The position numbers and the translations under genes were made by a program. A stretch of DNA of 61,570 nucleotides, taken from NCBI GenBank assembly GCA_016709335.1, contig JADJNC010000031.1, positions 1 through 61,570 of the forward strand, given 5' to 3'. This document shows positions 1-9,126 of this stretch, piece by piece; position 1 is the stretch's first letter; the number at the start of each line of letters is the position of its first letter. The notes beneath the pieces were generated by a model. That model had not been told where the DNA came from. It did not search any database and saw only the letters and a list, made by a program, of their open reading frames with translations. Source of the stretch: Candidatus Propionivibrio dominans. GTDB taxonomy: Bacteria; Pseudomonadota; Gammaproteobacteria; Burkholderiales; Rhodocyclaceae.

Positions 1-43
1 AGTAAGGAGTGAAGAGTAAAAACCAGGCAGCCGGAGCGACGAT

Positions 44-1096
44 TTGACTCCTCACTCCTCACTCCCCACTCCTCACACCTTAAAAGCACTGGTGGTCGCC
101 CCCGCCTGGATCGGCGATACGGTAATGGCGCAAGTACTGTTCAAGCGCCTGCATCAGCACATGCCGGGGCTGCAACTCGACGCGCTGGCGCCACGCTGGG
201 TGGCTCCTGTACTGCAACGCATGCCGGAGATCGGGCAGATCATCGACAGCCCCTTTATTCATGGCGAGCTTTCACTGACGGCGCGTTACCGTCTGGCGCG
301 CCAGGTGGCACAAGCCGGTTATCAGCGTGCCTACATCCTGCCCAATTCGCTCAAGTCGGCGCTTATTCCCTTCTTTGCCGGCATCCCGGAACGTATCGGC
401 TTTACCGGTGAAGCCCGCTACGCACTGATCAACCGTCGCCACACCTTGGACCCGATCGCGCTGCCGCAAATGGCCGATCGCTTTGCACAACTCGCCGAAC
501 CCGTCGGGGCGCCGCTGCCCCGGCCTCTCGCGCTGCCGCGCCTGTCCTCCAGCACCAATCAGCAAGCCGCGACGCTCGCTGCACTCGGCATCAAGCGCCC
601 GGATAAAGTGGCGGTTTTCTGCCCCGGTGCCGAATACGGCCCGGCCAAGCGCTGGCCGGCACGCCATTTCGCCACCCTCGCCGATCAACTGGCCAGTCGC
701 GGTTACGTCATCCGGCTACTCGGCTCGGCGAAAGACAAGGCAGTTGGCGACGACATCGTCCGCCTGGCCTCGGTGGCCCCGGCGCCTGTCAACCTCTGCG
801 GCAGCACCTCGCTGACTCAGGCCATCGACCTGATCGCCACGTCCACGTTTGTCGTCTGCAACGATTCCGGTCTGATGCATGTCGCCGCCGCGCTTGAACG
901 ACCGCTGGTCGCCGTTTACGGATCCTCGTCACCCGGTTTTACGCCGCCGCTCTCGCCACGCGCTAAAATCATCAGCCTCAATCTCGATTGCAGCCCCTGC
1001 TTCAAGCGCGAGTGCCCGCTTGGACACCTCGACTGCCTGAACAAGCTGGAGCCGCAACGCGTGCTTGATGCCTGCCTGAAGGAATCTGTTGCATGA
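44..1096 (+). CDS. waaF: LPS heptosyltransferase II (GT9 family)
   Basis: Transfers the second heptose from ADP-heptose to the inner core of lipopolysaccharide at the cytoplasmic face of the inner membrane. The protein has about 350 residues, the usual size. It shows the N-terminal family motif APAWIGD (residues 19-25), a mid-protein GAEYGPAKRWP stretch and the C-terminal donor-site motif NDSGLMH (from residue 273). I chose the TTG at 44 because GGAG lies seven bases before it and the frame is closed by a stop at 17-19. The first twelve codons lie in an ACTCCTC-rich repeat that can pair with AGTAAGGAGTGAAGAGT at 1-17, so the N-terminus is odd and may be shorter. It overlaps the next gene by four bases. 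Confidence 0.9.
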   Translation: MTPHSSLPTPHTLKALVVAPAWIGDTVMAQVLFKRLHQHMPGLQLDALAPRWVAPVLQRMPEIGQIIDSPFIHGELSLTARYRLARQVAQAGYQRAYILPNSLKSALIPFFAGIPERIGFTGEARYALINRRHTLDPIALPQMADRFAQLAEPVGAPLPRPLALPRLSSSTNQQAATLAALGIKRPDKVAVFCPGAEYGPAKRWPARHFATLADQLASRGYVIRLLGSAKDKAVGDDIVRLASVAPAPVNLCGSTSLTQAIDLIATSTFVVCNDSGLMHVAAALERPLVAVYGSSSPGFTPPLSPRAKIISLNLDCSPCFKRECPLGHLDCLNKLEPQRVLDACLKESVA

Positions 1097-1536
1097 GTGT
1101 CATATACACCAGCGCCGAAGACGCAGAACAGGCCTTTTATGAGGCCATTGGCCGTGGCGATCTCGACGCCCTGATGAGTGTCTGGGCCGACGACGAGGAA
1201 ATCGTCTGCATTCACCCGACCGGGCAACGCCTGCGTGGCCCGCTGGCGATACGCGAAAGCTGGCGCAGCATCTTCGCCGGCAATTCCCGCCTCACTGTGC
1301 ACCTCAAGCGCAGCGTATGCTGGAAAGGCCTGCTGATCGCCGTGCATAGTGTGGTTGAAACGCTCTACCTCGGTGACGAGCCGACACCGCACGGCCCGAT
1401 GCTGTCGACCAACGTCTTTCAGCGGGGCGCCAACGGCTGGCGCCTGCTCTCGCACCACGCTTCGGCCGCCGCCGATACCGGCAGCGCAGAAGCCGGCAGC
1501 GCGCCGCAAGCCCCACCGCTGCGTACCCTGCATTGA
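1093..1536 (+). CDS. NTF2/SnoaL-like small protein
   Basis: A 147-residue protein of the nuclear transport factor 2 / DUF4440-like fold. The start reads SAEDAEQAFYEAIGRGDLDA and is followed by a VWADDEEIVCIHPTG strand region and a C-terminal NVFQRGANGWRLLSHHAS strand, the pattern of these alpha+beta cone proteins. No catalytic set is obvious, so no reaction is assigned. The ATG overlaps the waaF stop (ATGA), and its own TGA overlaps the start of the hydrolase, so the three are probably translationally coupled. The last 25 residues are Ala/Pro-rich and probably disordered. Confidence 0.8.
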   Translation: MSVIYTSAEDAEQAFYEAIGRGDLDALMSVWADDEEIVCIHPTGQRLRGPLAIRESWRSIFAGNSRLTVHLKRSVCWKGLLIAVHSVVETLYLGDEPTPHGPMLSTNVFQRGANGWRLLSHHASAAADTGSAEAGSAPQAPPLRTLH

Positions 1537-2507
1537 TCGCCTACCAGGCCCCGAAGTGGCTCCCCGGTGGCCACCTGCAGACCATCTACCCGCTGCTCAT
1601 CAAGCCCGTCCCGCAGCCCTACCGGCGACAGCGCTGGGAAACACCGGATCGGGACTTCATCGATCTCGACTGGTACGAAACCGCCGCCTGCGCTGCGAAT
1701 AACCCGCAGACGCCGCTCGTCGCTCTCTTTCACGGGCTTGAAGGCAGTTCGAACAGCCACTATGCGCGCGCCCTGATGCAGCGGCTGACCGCCATTGGCT
1801 GGGGTGGCGTGGTCATCCACTTCCGTGGCTGCTCCGGCGAACCCAACCGGCTGCCGCGCGCCTACCACTCGGGCGACAGCGAGGAAATCGAGTGGATACT
1901 GCGGCGCCTGAAGCAACAACATCCGCAACGAACGCTCTACGCCGTCGGCGTCTCGCTCGGCGGCAATGCCCTGCTCAAATGGCTGGGCGAGCGCGAGTCC
2001 GCCGCCAGCCGCTATATCGGCGCCGCCGCCGCGATCAGCGCACCGCTCGACCTCGCCGCCTGCGGCCACCAACTGGCGCGCGGATTCAACCGCGTCTATA
2101 CGCAGCATTTTCTCAAAACGCTCAAACAAGGCGCTGCGGCCAAACTGCTGCGCTTTCCGGGCTTGTTTGACGAACGCCGCATGCGCGAAGCCGCCACCCT
2201 TTACCAGTTCGACGACGTGGTCACCGGCCCCCTGCATGGCTTTGCCGGCGCCGACGACTACTGGCGACGCGCGTCAAGCAAACCCTGGCTACCCGCCATC
2301 CGCCTGCCGACGCTGGTGCTCAACGCGCTGAACGACCCCTTCCTGCCCTCGCACGCGCTACCGAGCAGTGTTCAGGTTGCCGCCGCAGTGAAACTCGAAT
2401 ACCCGCGCGAAGGCGGACACGTCGGCTTTGTCAGCGGCAGCCTTCCCGGACGACTCGACTGGCTACCGGATCGTCTGCTGCATTTCTTTCGGCATGAAGA
2501 GGGGTAG
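1533..2507 (+). CDS. YheT-like alpha/beta hydrolase
   Basis: A 324-residue alpha/beta-fold hydrolase of the YheT/EMB8 group, presumably a cytosolic esterase of unknown substrate. The family signature FHGLEGSSNSHYA is present. The nucleophile elbow is GVSLGGN with Ser141, followed by Asp268 in NALNDPF and His296 in GGHVGF, a complete triad. The start is TTG overlapping the previous TGA (TTGA). The last ~450 bp plus ~36 bp of downstream sequence recur in diverged form at 37121-37605, which is the main clue to how the region between was acquired or rearranged. Confidence 0.88.
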   Translation: MIAYQAPKWLPGGHLQTIYPLLIKPVPQPYRRQRWETPDRDFIDLDWYETAACAANNPQTPLVALFHGLEGSSNSHYARALMQRLTAIGWGGVVIHFRGCSGEPNRLPRAYHSGDSEEIEWILRRLKQQHPQRTLYAVGVSLGGNALLKWLGERESAASRYIGAAAAISAPLDLAACGHQLARGFNRVYTQHFLKTLKQGAAAKLLRFPGLFDERRMREAATLYQFDDVVTGPLHGFAGADDYWRRASSKPWLPAIRLPTLVLNALNDPFLPSHALPSSVQVAAAVKLEYPREGGHVGFVSGSLPGRLDWLPDRLLHFFRHEEG

Positions 2508-2555
2508 AAGTATGGCTTTTGCATACAAGCGGCGAATGCGGAATGTCAACGAAAA

Positions 2556-2579
2556 AGCCTGCCGCAAAAGCGACGGGCT
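2556..2579 (-). terminator. Rho-independent terminator for the leftward PEP-CTERM gene
   Basis: AGCCTGCCGC, an AAAA loop and GCGACGGGCT form a ten-pair stem with one mismatch. Read on the minus strand it is followed by five T residues, so it fits termination of the leftward gene above it. Confidence 0.6.
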
Positions 2580-2599
2580 GTTGATTGAGTGAAAACCAG

Positions 2600-3259
2600 T
2601 TACTTCTGAACTGTCTTGCGTCGAAGAGCTATCACACCCATCACCCCCAGACCAGCCAGCAGCATGGGATAGCTTTCGGGCTCGGGAACCGGCGCCACAT
2701 CGTCTCTTGTGCTGAACGTTTCGAATTGACGATCGCCGAATCTGAATTGGGCTTGTTGAGGACCGTCACAGCAACCTTCAAGACCGTAGAGGTTGAGGGT
2801 GTGATTGCCGGCGGCAAGATTCAATGTAATGCCGAGGAAGTGCGTTGAGTTGGCATAGCTACCTTCCCATCAAATGTCATTTGAATTGAAGACTAGTGCT
2901 ACACCATCGACGAAAAGTGCACCGCCACGACCGAAATCAACGCCCGAGCGAATTTCCCATGTCCCCGCATTGGCGGCGGATACACCAAAGTCAACGGTCG
3001 ATTTGAAAGCAATATTGGTAGCCGAACCACCAAACAAAATCTGATTTGAGATGTTGTCGTAAATGGAGGGCATTGCTAAACCATAACCAGGCCCGGGGCT
3101 GGCCACAGCGGCGTCAACAACAGTCTTGTACGCGGCAGCGTCAACCAGTGGCCCTGCGTTCGAAAACCCCGTTTCAATCTTGATCGTACTGGCTTGAGCA
3201 CTGCCAGCGAGCGCAAGCAGCAGTGCGGCAGCGAAAATCTTGAACGTGTTATTGTTGGC
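2600..3259 (-). pseudogene. Decayed CCXG-type PEP-CTERM protein
   Basis: One open frame runs leftwards from 3259 to 2600 except for a single TGA at 2870-2872. It encodes a signal peptide (KIFAAALLLALAGSAQA), a secreted domain, the family's Cys-Cys hallmark NLYGLEGCCDG and a C-terminal sorting signal: VPEPESY, then a hydrophobic stretch, then RRK. It would have been an exported protein sorted by an exosortase. Two lesions are visible. There is no ATG, GTG or TTG between the upstream TAA (3260-3262) and the signal peptide, and the internal TGA precedes a TGG, in a spot where tryptophans would be expected. I therefore call it a pseudogene; a sequencing error at one site would not repair both. 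Confidence 0.75.
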
Positions 3260-3362
3260 TTACAACTAACAATTGAATCGAACTGAATGTAGCACAAGCC
3301 AGGAAAATTCCTGTAAACCCTGGACATCTTTATGCCAAATGATATGCAGCAGGCGAATCGGC

Positions 3363-3410
3363 ATTAGTACTTTCGGACTATTGACGAGTCGTGCCGTGCC
3401 AACATAACAT
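3363..3410 (+). promoter_or_regulatory. Palindromic operator plus promoter-like hexamers ahead of the radical SAM gene
   Basis: ATTAGTAC-TTTC-GGACTATT (3363-3382) is an imperfect palindrome. TTGACG (3381-3386) overlaps its right edge and TAACAT (3405-3410) follows after an 18-base spacer, so it reads as a rightward promoter with the operator abutting the -35. The same box occurs at 38341-38360 and 45951-45970. The remaining space to 3731 is non-coding. It holds the short inverted repeat GGCATTC-ATAC-GAATGCC (3600-3617) and an AGGGGAC ribosome site just before the ATG at 3732. Confidence 0.5.
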
Positions 3411-3731
3411 CAATCCTTCTATTTTCTTCCAAAGCCAAGCCCGAACCGAATACCTCCCCCAACCATAGTGTGTTTTCTGTCACCATGACTCACCCCCCAA
3501 AAAAGACTGAAAAGTACACAAGATATGGAACCTCTGTTTACAGGCCTTGTCGAATGTAAAATTTGTAAACGGATTATGATGTTAGTACATTACGATGATG
3601 GCATTCATACGAATGCCTTGGGGTATCAGGCAGTAAGTTTTTTGAGACTTTCGGGTTAATGTTTAAATTGGAGTGAGCTTGGTTCCTCGCATCGTGAGGT
3701 TCCATTTCAGGAAATCACAGGGGACAATCAC

Positions 3732-5324
3732 ATGGCTGACAAACTAAACGCACTAAATGCTTTTCAGTTCCGCAACCCAAAATTTCTTCTGATGTATTCA
3801 GCGTTGCAGTTTGGTCCCGAAGAAATGGCCAAGCCGGACGGCTCACTAAGCCTTCCTTACCTCGCGGGTGCCATTCGCGACGCCGGTTATGACGTCAAAA
3901 TTCTTGACGTTTCGGTGGGGGACAAAGACGACCCCATCGAGGAGAGCTTTTTCAACACGAGGATGTTGCCAAGCGGCCTGATTCGCTGTGGCATGACACC
4001 GGAACAGATAACACGACAAATGGCGGATTTCGACGTTATCGGCGTTTCGTCGATTTTCACGACCCAAACGACGATGGTGCTGGACCTCATTCGCCTGGCA
4101 AAGCAGACGCACCCGGGCAAGCTCGTCATCGCAGGGGGCGTTAACGCCCGTAATTTGCGCGACAGGTTTTTTAACGCCGGTGCCGATATCATCGTTCTCT
4201 CGGAGGCGGAGAGAATCATCGTACAGATCGCGGAGGCGTTACGGGGAAAAATGCGTCTTACCGACGTGCCGGGTATCGCATTCCGCGGTGAGGATGGCAA
4301 GGAAATCGTGAATAAGGCTGGCCGTCCGATTGAAAATCTGGATGAATTGCCATTGCCGGCTTGGGATCTTTTGCCGCTGAAGAAATACTGGGATTTGTCA
4401 CGGCCCCATGGAGGACAATTTCCGGAGGGCGCGCGTATCCAATACGCCTCATTACAAACATCGCGTGGCTGCCCGTTCCAGTGTCTTTACTGCCACATTT
4501 CCAAAGAGGTGGATGGCGAAGTCGCGGGTCCGGTCGGGAATTTCCGGATGAAGTCGATCGATCGCGTTCTCAAAGAACTGCAGACGCTGAAGGACCTGGG
4601 TGCCCAGTATATTTTCTTCGAGGATGACAGCCTCTTCGCCAAGAAAAAGAGGGCTTATACCCTTTTTGAGTCGGTCGCGGAAATGGGCCTACATTTGTCG
4701 GACGTAAACGGCATTAATATCGTTCACCTGCTCAAGAACTTCAACGGCCACCTGGATATCGACACTGAATTTCTTGAAATCCTGTCTACAGCGGGATTCC
4801 ATATGTTGCATCTCCCCTTTGAATCGGCCAACCAGCGGTTGGTGGATAAATATTCATCCGGCAAGTGGAACATGAACCACATGGACACCAATAAGTTGAT
4901 CAAGGAGTGTCATCGGGCTGACATCATGACGGCGGGCAACTATATGATCGGTTATCCGGATGAGACGCTGGCTGAGATTCATAAGACGATTCTGATGGCC
5001 AAGATGCATGTCGAGCAGGGAATGAATCATGCCGCGCTGTTTGCCGTGTGTCCTTTCCCCGGAACAAAGATTTTCGACATGGTTATCCAGAATGGTCAGC
5101 TTGATCCCGATTTCGACACGGATCAGATGAAGTGGACCAAATCCGTGCTGAAGGGCCTCGCGGTGCCTGCCGAAACGCTGGAACATTTGCGCCAGCTTGC
5201 CTGGCTGACAGTCAACTCCACCGAATTCGTCAACTACAAGATCGGCATGCGGGTCAATCAACCCGAATTGGATTTGCCCTCTTCAATGCCCGCGGTCGCC
5301 CCTACTCAATTGGCGGTGTTGTAG
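3732..5324 (+). CDS. B12-binding-domain radical SAM protein
   Basis: A 530-residue radical SAM enzyme. The N-terminal ~200 residues look like a cobalamin-binding Rossmann domain (LSLPYLAGAIRDAGYDVKILD, then VIGVSSIFTTQTTMVLDLI and LVIAGGVNA). The [4Fe-4S] motif is CPFQCLYC with Cys247, Cys251 and Cys254, followed by a TIM-barrel-like half (FFEDDSLFA, MIGYPDETLAE). Enzymes of this architecture carry out methylations or rearrangements on unreactive carbons. The substrate here is unknown, but the gene heads a run of surface-polysaccharide genes, so a sugar or lipid carrier is plausible. A good ribosome site precedes it, and the palindromic box at 3363-3382 may control it. Confidence 0.85.
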   Translation: MADKLNALNAFQFRNPKFLLMYSALQFGPEEMAKPDGSLSLPYLAGAIRDAGYDVKILDVSVGDKDDPIEESFFNTRMLPSGLIRCGMTPEQITRQMADFDVIGVSSIFTTQTTMVLDLIRLAKQTHPGKLVIAGGVNARNLRDRFFNAGADIIVLSEAERIIVQIAEALRGKMRLTDVPGIAFRGEDGKEIVNKAGRPIENLDELPLPAWDLLPLKKYWDLSRPHGGQFPEGARIQYASLQTSRGCPFQCLYCHISKEVDGEVAGPVGNFRMKSIDRVLKELQTLKDLGAQYIFFEDDSLFAKKKRAYTLFESVAEMGLHLSDVNGINIVHLLKNFNGHLDIDTEFLEILSTAGFHMLHLPFESANQRLVDKYSSGKWNMNHMDTNKLIKECHRADIMTAGNYMIGYPDETLAEIHKTILMAKMHVEQGMNHAALFAVCPFPGTKIFDMVIQNGQLDPDFDTDQMKWTKSVLKGLAVPAETLEHLRQLAWLTVNSTEFVNYKIGMRVNQPELDLPSSMPAVAPTQLAVL

Positions 5325-5403
5325 CCGGAAAGCAGGCCAATTCAAGTTTGAATCGAACCTGAAGACTGCGTCGACTTAAGTCGCGTACGACGAGATTAAT
5401 CGC

Positions 5404-6840
5404 ATGGATACTTCAAGCATCCAATCCCTTCCTACCGGAACCCCATTTGATACGGGCAAGCAAATATCGGCCATACATATGGAACGGTACAACAAGGTGA
5501 ACACATCTCATCATCCGGCGCGATCCGAATCCATAGTCATACTCGGCGGCGGCGTGGCCGGTTTGGCTGCGTCGGTAGTCACAGGTGCGCCGATTTATGA
5601 GGCGGACTCGCGAGTCGGAGGCGTGGCAGCTTCCGACAGTGGCAGCGGATTCACATTCGACCGCGGCATCCATGTTTTGCAGACGAAGAATGCTAGAGTG
5701 CTCAAGCTGCTGGACGATACCGGCGTCCGGTTGAACGATTGCAGTCGCCAAGCATACATTTATTCCCACGATACCTATTCTCCGTATCCGTTTCAGGTGA
5801 ATACTGCGGGTTTGCCGCTCGCCTTACGCGCACGCTGTGTCTGGGGCTACCTCAATCGCGAGAAGGTGGCGAAACCTCGTAATTACGAGGAATGGATGTA
5901 CGCCAACCTGGGCCGTGGTTTCGCCGACACTTTCCTGATTCCCTATAGTGAAAAGTTCTGGACTGTGCATCCGCGCGAGATGACCCACGAGTGGACGGGC
6001 AACCGCGTGCCGCAGCCGACTACTTTACAGGTGCTGCGCGGCGCGCTGTGGAGCAAGCAGACGCGTATCGGCACTAATGCGGACTTCCGCTATCCGGATA
6101 GTGAGCACGGCTATGGTGCCATTCCCGAGGCTCTGGTGCACAAAGCCGGACCGGTCTGCCGTGGGCATCGTGCCAACCGCCTTGACGTGCGTGCGCGCAC
6201 CGTGCATTTTGATAATGGCATGGCGGTGCAATACCAGCGCCTGATCAGCACCATCCCTTTGCCCGATCTTGTGAACATCTGTACGGATGCACCGTCGGCG
6301 GTGCGGGCTGCGGCGGCCAAATTGCGCACCAACAGCATTTTGGTGGTGAATCTCGGAATTGGCCGGAGCGGTCTCAGCGACTGGCACTGGGCTCATTTTC
6401 CGGAGAAGGACGTGAGCTTCTTCCGCATCAGCTTCCCGCATAATTTCAGCAACATCGTAACCCCACGCGGTATGTCGGCGATCTCGGCCGAGGTGGCTTA
6501 TTCTCCCGAGCGCCCAATCGATCGGGAGAACATCGTCGCCAGAGTGGTGGACGATCTCATCCGCGTTCGCGTTTTAAAGCGCGAGGATCCCATTGTATTC
6601 AGCATGACCAGGGACATTCGCTATGCGTACTGCATATACGATTTCGAGCGCAGGTCTGCAGTGCGCACGGTGCGCGAATGGCTGATCGGATCCGGCGTCG
6701 TGCCGGCCGGCCGTTACGGGCTATGGAGTTATTTCTGGAGCGACGAAGCGATGATGAGCGGCCTGCAGGCAGGCGAGAAGGCGCTCAAATCGATTACCGC
6801 GAATGATGCGGTTCAGGAGGCCGAAGTTGCCAATCGCTGA
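5404..6840 (+). CDS. FAD-dependent oxidoreductase, UDP-galactopyranose mutase-like
   Basis: A 478-residue flavoprotein. The dinucleotide-binding motif ILGGGVAGLAA (Gly48-Gly53) is followed by an acidic EADSRVGG loop and the conserved FDRGIHVLQT segment. Further on are YSEKFWTVHPREMTHEWTG and the C-terminal GRYGLWSYFWSDEAMMSG that contacts FAD. This arrangement matches UGM-like and protoporphyrinogen-oxidase-like proteins in polysaccharide loci. It may interconvert a nucleotide sugar ring form or oxidise a lipid-linked product. About 40 residues before the Rossmann motif are extra, so translation may begin at ATG 5479 rather than 5404. The 3' end overlaps the Nudix start. Confidence 0.8.
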   Translation: MDTSSIQSLPTGTPFDTGKQISAIHMERYNKVNTSHHPARSESIVILGGGVAGLAASVVTGAPIYEADSRVGGVAASDSGSGFTFDRGIHVLQTKNARVLKLLDDTGVRLNDCSRQAYIYSHDTYSPYPFQVNTAGLPLALRARCVWGYLNREKVAKPRNYEEWMYANLGRGFADTFLIPYSEKFWTVHPREMTHEWTGNRVPQPTTLQVLRGALWSKQTRIGTNADFRYPDSEHGYGAIPEALVHKAGPVCRGHRANRLDVRARTVHFDNGMAVQYQRLISTIPLPDLVNICTDAPSAVRAAAAKLRTNSILVVNLGIGRSGLSDWHWAHFPEKDVSFFRISFPHNFSNIVTPRGMSAISAEVAYSPERPIDRENIVARVVDDLIRVRVLKREDPIVFSMTRDIRYAYCIYDFERRSAVRTVREWLIGSGVVPAGRYGLWSYFWSDEAMMSGLQAGEKALKSITANDAVQEAEVANR

Positions 6841-7495
6841 GGACGAGATTCCAGCCCCGCGCTATCGCGAGATCCACTATTGCCCCCGATGCGGCGTGGC
6901 CTATCGACCGCAGGATTTTTACCCAGTCGAGCACCTCTTCCTGTGCACTGGATGCGGCTTCGATTTCTACCAGAACCCGTTGCCCTCGGCCGTGGTAGTG
7001 CTGAAGCATCCGGATCGAGCGGACGACGTGCTGCTCCTGAAACGCAGCACTGCGCCCGGAATCGGTCACTGGTGCCTGCCGGGCGGTTTTATTCGTTATG
7101 GGGAGGCGCCCGCTGCCGCGGCGGCGCGGGAAGCGCGGGAGGAGGCCGGAGTTGAGGTACAGATCGGGCCAGTTCTGAGTGTCGGACTGCTCGACTATCT
7201 CTATCGCGGGCGGCATCTATGCATTCTGGAGGTGGCCTACCTTGCACACCTGTCTGGCCCGCTTCCGGCAGCCGGGTTGGTTACGCAGGAGGCGTCTGAA
7301 GTCGTTTTTCGGCCGGTTGCTGAGGTACTTGGGACCCCGGAGACGTTGGCTTTTCCGGAACAGATGACAGTGCTGCGTGATTACCAGACGTTGCTCGCGT
7401 TGCAACCAGGCGCAAAAAACGGGCAATCACCACCACCATGCGCACCCGAATCTTGGGGTGCACAATTAGTTACCGGCCGTCCGAAGGTGGAATAG
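6827..7495 (+). CDS. Nudix hydrolase with N-terminal zinc ribbon
   Basis: A hydrolase of nucleoside diphosphates linked to another moiety, for example nucleotide sugars. The complete Nudix box is visible: G, five residues, E, seven residues, then REAREEAGV. Before it sits a zinc-ribbon-like CPRCG...CTGCG pair, as in NudC-like and related proteins. AGGAGG at 6815-6820 is well placed for the TTG at 6827; an ATG at 6803 in the same frame would put that sequence inside the gene. It overlaps the preceding flavoprotein by 14 bases, which suggests coupling. The last ~35 residues are Pro/Gly-rich and not part of the fold. Confidence 0.85.
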   Translation: MPIAEDEIPAPRYREIHYCPRCGVAYRPQDFYPVEHLFLCTGCGFDFYQNPLPSAVVVLKHPDRADDVLLLKRSTAPGIGHWCLPGGFIRYGEAPAAAAAREAREEAGVEVQIGPVLSVGLLDYLYRGRHLCILEVAYLAHLSGPLPAAGLVTQEASEVVFRPVAEVLGTPETLAFPEQMTVLRDYQTLLALQPGAKNGQSPPPCAPESWGAQLVTGRPKVE

Positions 7496-7559
7496 GGTCA
7501 GGTGGCGGGGATTTTGTCATGTTCTACGACTGGCGAGTTTAATTGACTGGAGCTACATC

Positions 7560-8681
7560 GTGTCTGCACGTGTAAAGAGATTTCTAGCGAATGCTGGGTT
7601 GGCGGTTATTGCGCTTGCCATCTCTTTTGCGTTTGCCGAAATCACGGTCCGGTTTCTGTACAAGGAAGACACGGTGCTGTTTCCACGCAATAACACAGAC
7701 TACCAGTACGGCCGCTACACAATACGGGGTGTCCGAGCGAATGCCGAGTACTGGCACACCTCCGCTGATGGCTCGTGGAAGTTCGTCACCAATAGCAAGG
7801 GGCTTCGAAATACCAGGGATTTCACGTACGCCAAACCCGCAGGAACGATTCGCGTGCTGAGCCTCGGTGATTCTCAGACGCAAGGGTTGGAGGTGCGCCA
7901 GGAATTCACGTACTCGGCCGTTATGGAGCGCATGCTGATCCGCCAAACGAAGGGCGCAGAAGTCATCAATGCCGGCGTTTCCGGGTTCAGCAACGCCGAG
8001 GAACTCGTTTTTCTGGAAAACGAGGGCATCAGGTACGACCCGGATGTAGTGGTGCTCGGGTTTTTCGCGAATGATTTCGAGGATAATTTCATAGCCGGCC
8101 TGTTTGGCCTAGACGCTCAGAACAAACTGGTCGAGGAGAAATACGAACACTTGCCGGGAGTGCGCATTCAGAAAGTGATTTACAGAATTCCGGGCGTAGA
8201 ATGGCTGGGAGAAAACTCATATTTCTACTCGCTTTTGTTCAATAAAGTCTGGAACTACTTCAAGGAAAAATTCGGTACTGCCGCTGTGCAGCAGGCAGCG
8301 AAGGGTGCGCCTGCCGCCTCAGTAGAGGGAGCATTCGAGTATGCGGTGCCGACCAGCGAGACGCTCTCCCCGCGCCAAATCGCGCTCGCGTGGGCTCTCA
8401 TCGACCGCATGCACCGGTTCTGCGCCGAACGGGGAATACGGTTCATCGTCGTCGATATCCCGGTGTTTATCGAGCGCTATCGCTACAGATCTTCCCTACC
8501 GCCGGCATTGATCGAGAAGTTCGCGGCGGCGCATATCGAGTTCGTGCCGAGTGACACTTTGCTTCAGAATTACGACGGGGTTGCCGAGATCCATGTCGCT
8601 CACGGCACTCATCACATATCGGAATTCACGCACACGCTGATCGGGGCCGAAATCGGTCGTCGGATACTTGCACGCAGATAG
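7560..8681 (+). CDS. Membrane-anchored SGNH/GDSL hydrolase-like protein (1)
   Basis: A 373-residue protein with one N-terminal membrane segment (about residues 10-28) and an extracytoplasmic SGNH domain. Block I is SLGDSQTQG with Ser105, block II is NAGVSGFSN and block III is GFFANDFEDN. A C-terminal HGTHHISE carries the probable catalytic His. Proteins of this kind in exopolysaccharide loci usually add or remove O-acetyl groups. The start is GTG with TGGAG upstream. A second such gene lies at 10763, and the two are separated by an IS701-family element, so they were probably adjacent before the insertion. Confidence 0.8.
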   Translation: MSARVKRFLANAGLAVIALAISFAFAEITVRFLYKEDTVLFPRNNTDYQYGRYTIRGVRANAEYWHTSADGSWKFVTNSKGLRNTRDFTYAKPAGTIRVLSLGDSQTQGLEVRQEFTYSAVMERMLIRQTKGAEVINAGVSGFSNAEELVFLENEGIRYDPDVVVLGFFANDFEDNFIAGLFGLDAQNKLVEEKYEHLPGVRIQKVIYRIPGVEWLGENSYFYSLLFNKVWNYFKEKFGTAAVQQAAKGAPAASVEGAFEYAVPTSETLSPRQIALAWALIDRMHRFCAERGIRFIVVDIPVFIERYRYRSSLPPALIEKFAAAHIEFVPSDTLLQNYDGVAEIHVAHGTHHISEFTHTLIGAEIGRRILARR

Positions 8682-8970
8682 CGCGTGATATCGTTCCCTG
8701 CAATTTGCAGGCTGATATTCATATAGCACCGCCGGCATCACGGCCTCGGAAAACAATTGGGCTGCCCGTAATCGGTCCGCAGTATCTGCCAAGGAAAAGT
8801 GGCGAGGCAATCGCCTTGCAAGACACCATGCTGATGAGCCATCGCTTCAGGGATTGGAATCTCCTTGACGACGCTGGGCGGCAAGCCGCCTCAGCGCGGC
8901 ACATACGAGAGAATGACGGCTGGTCGCACCAACCAGCTTCATCGGATTTCTTGAATCCGTTAAAGCAGTA

Positions 8971-9103
8971 AACCGCCGATAGACGCCGATTAATGCAGAT
9001 TATACAAGGTGTTATATCAGCAGCGATGTTTACTCAACTGGTGCATTCACATCTGGCGGCAACCTCATAACTTTATTTACCAAAGCGGCGTCTATCTGTG
9101 GTT
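8971..9103. repeat. Dispersed inverted repeat, ~130 bp
   Basis: AACCGCCGATAGACGCCG (8971-8988) returns in inverted, slightly altered form at 9086-9103, giving a long imperfect hairpin. In the rest of 8682-9126 I see no convincing gene: short frames on both strands lack ribosome sites and recognisable motifs. Confidence 0.5.
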
Positions 9104-9126
9104 CAAGGTTTTATAGGGTAGTATAT

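Noticed and set aside
8705..8971. Rightward 88-codon frame and an overlapping leftward one (8719-8904)
   Set aside because: Neither has a ribosome site or a recognisable family; they may be scraps of a lost gene but cannot be supported.
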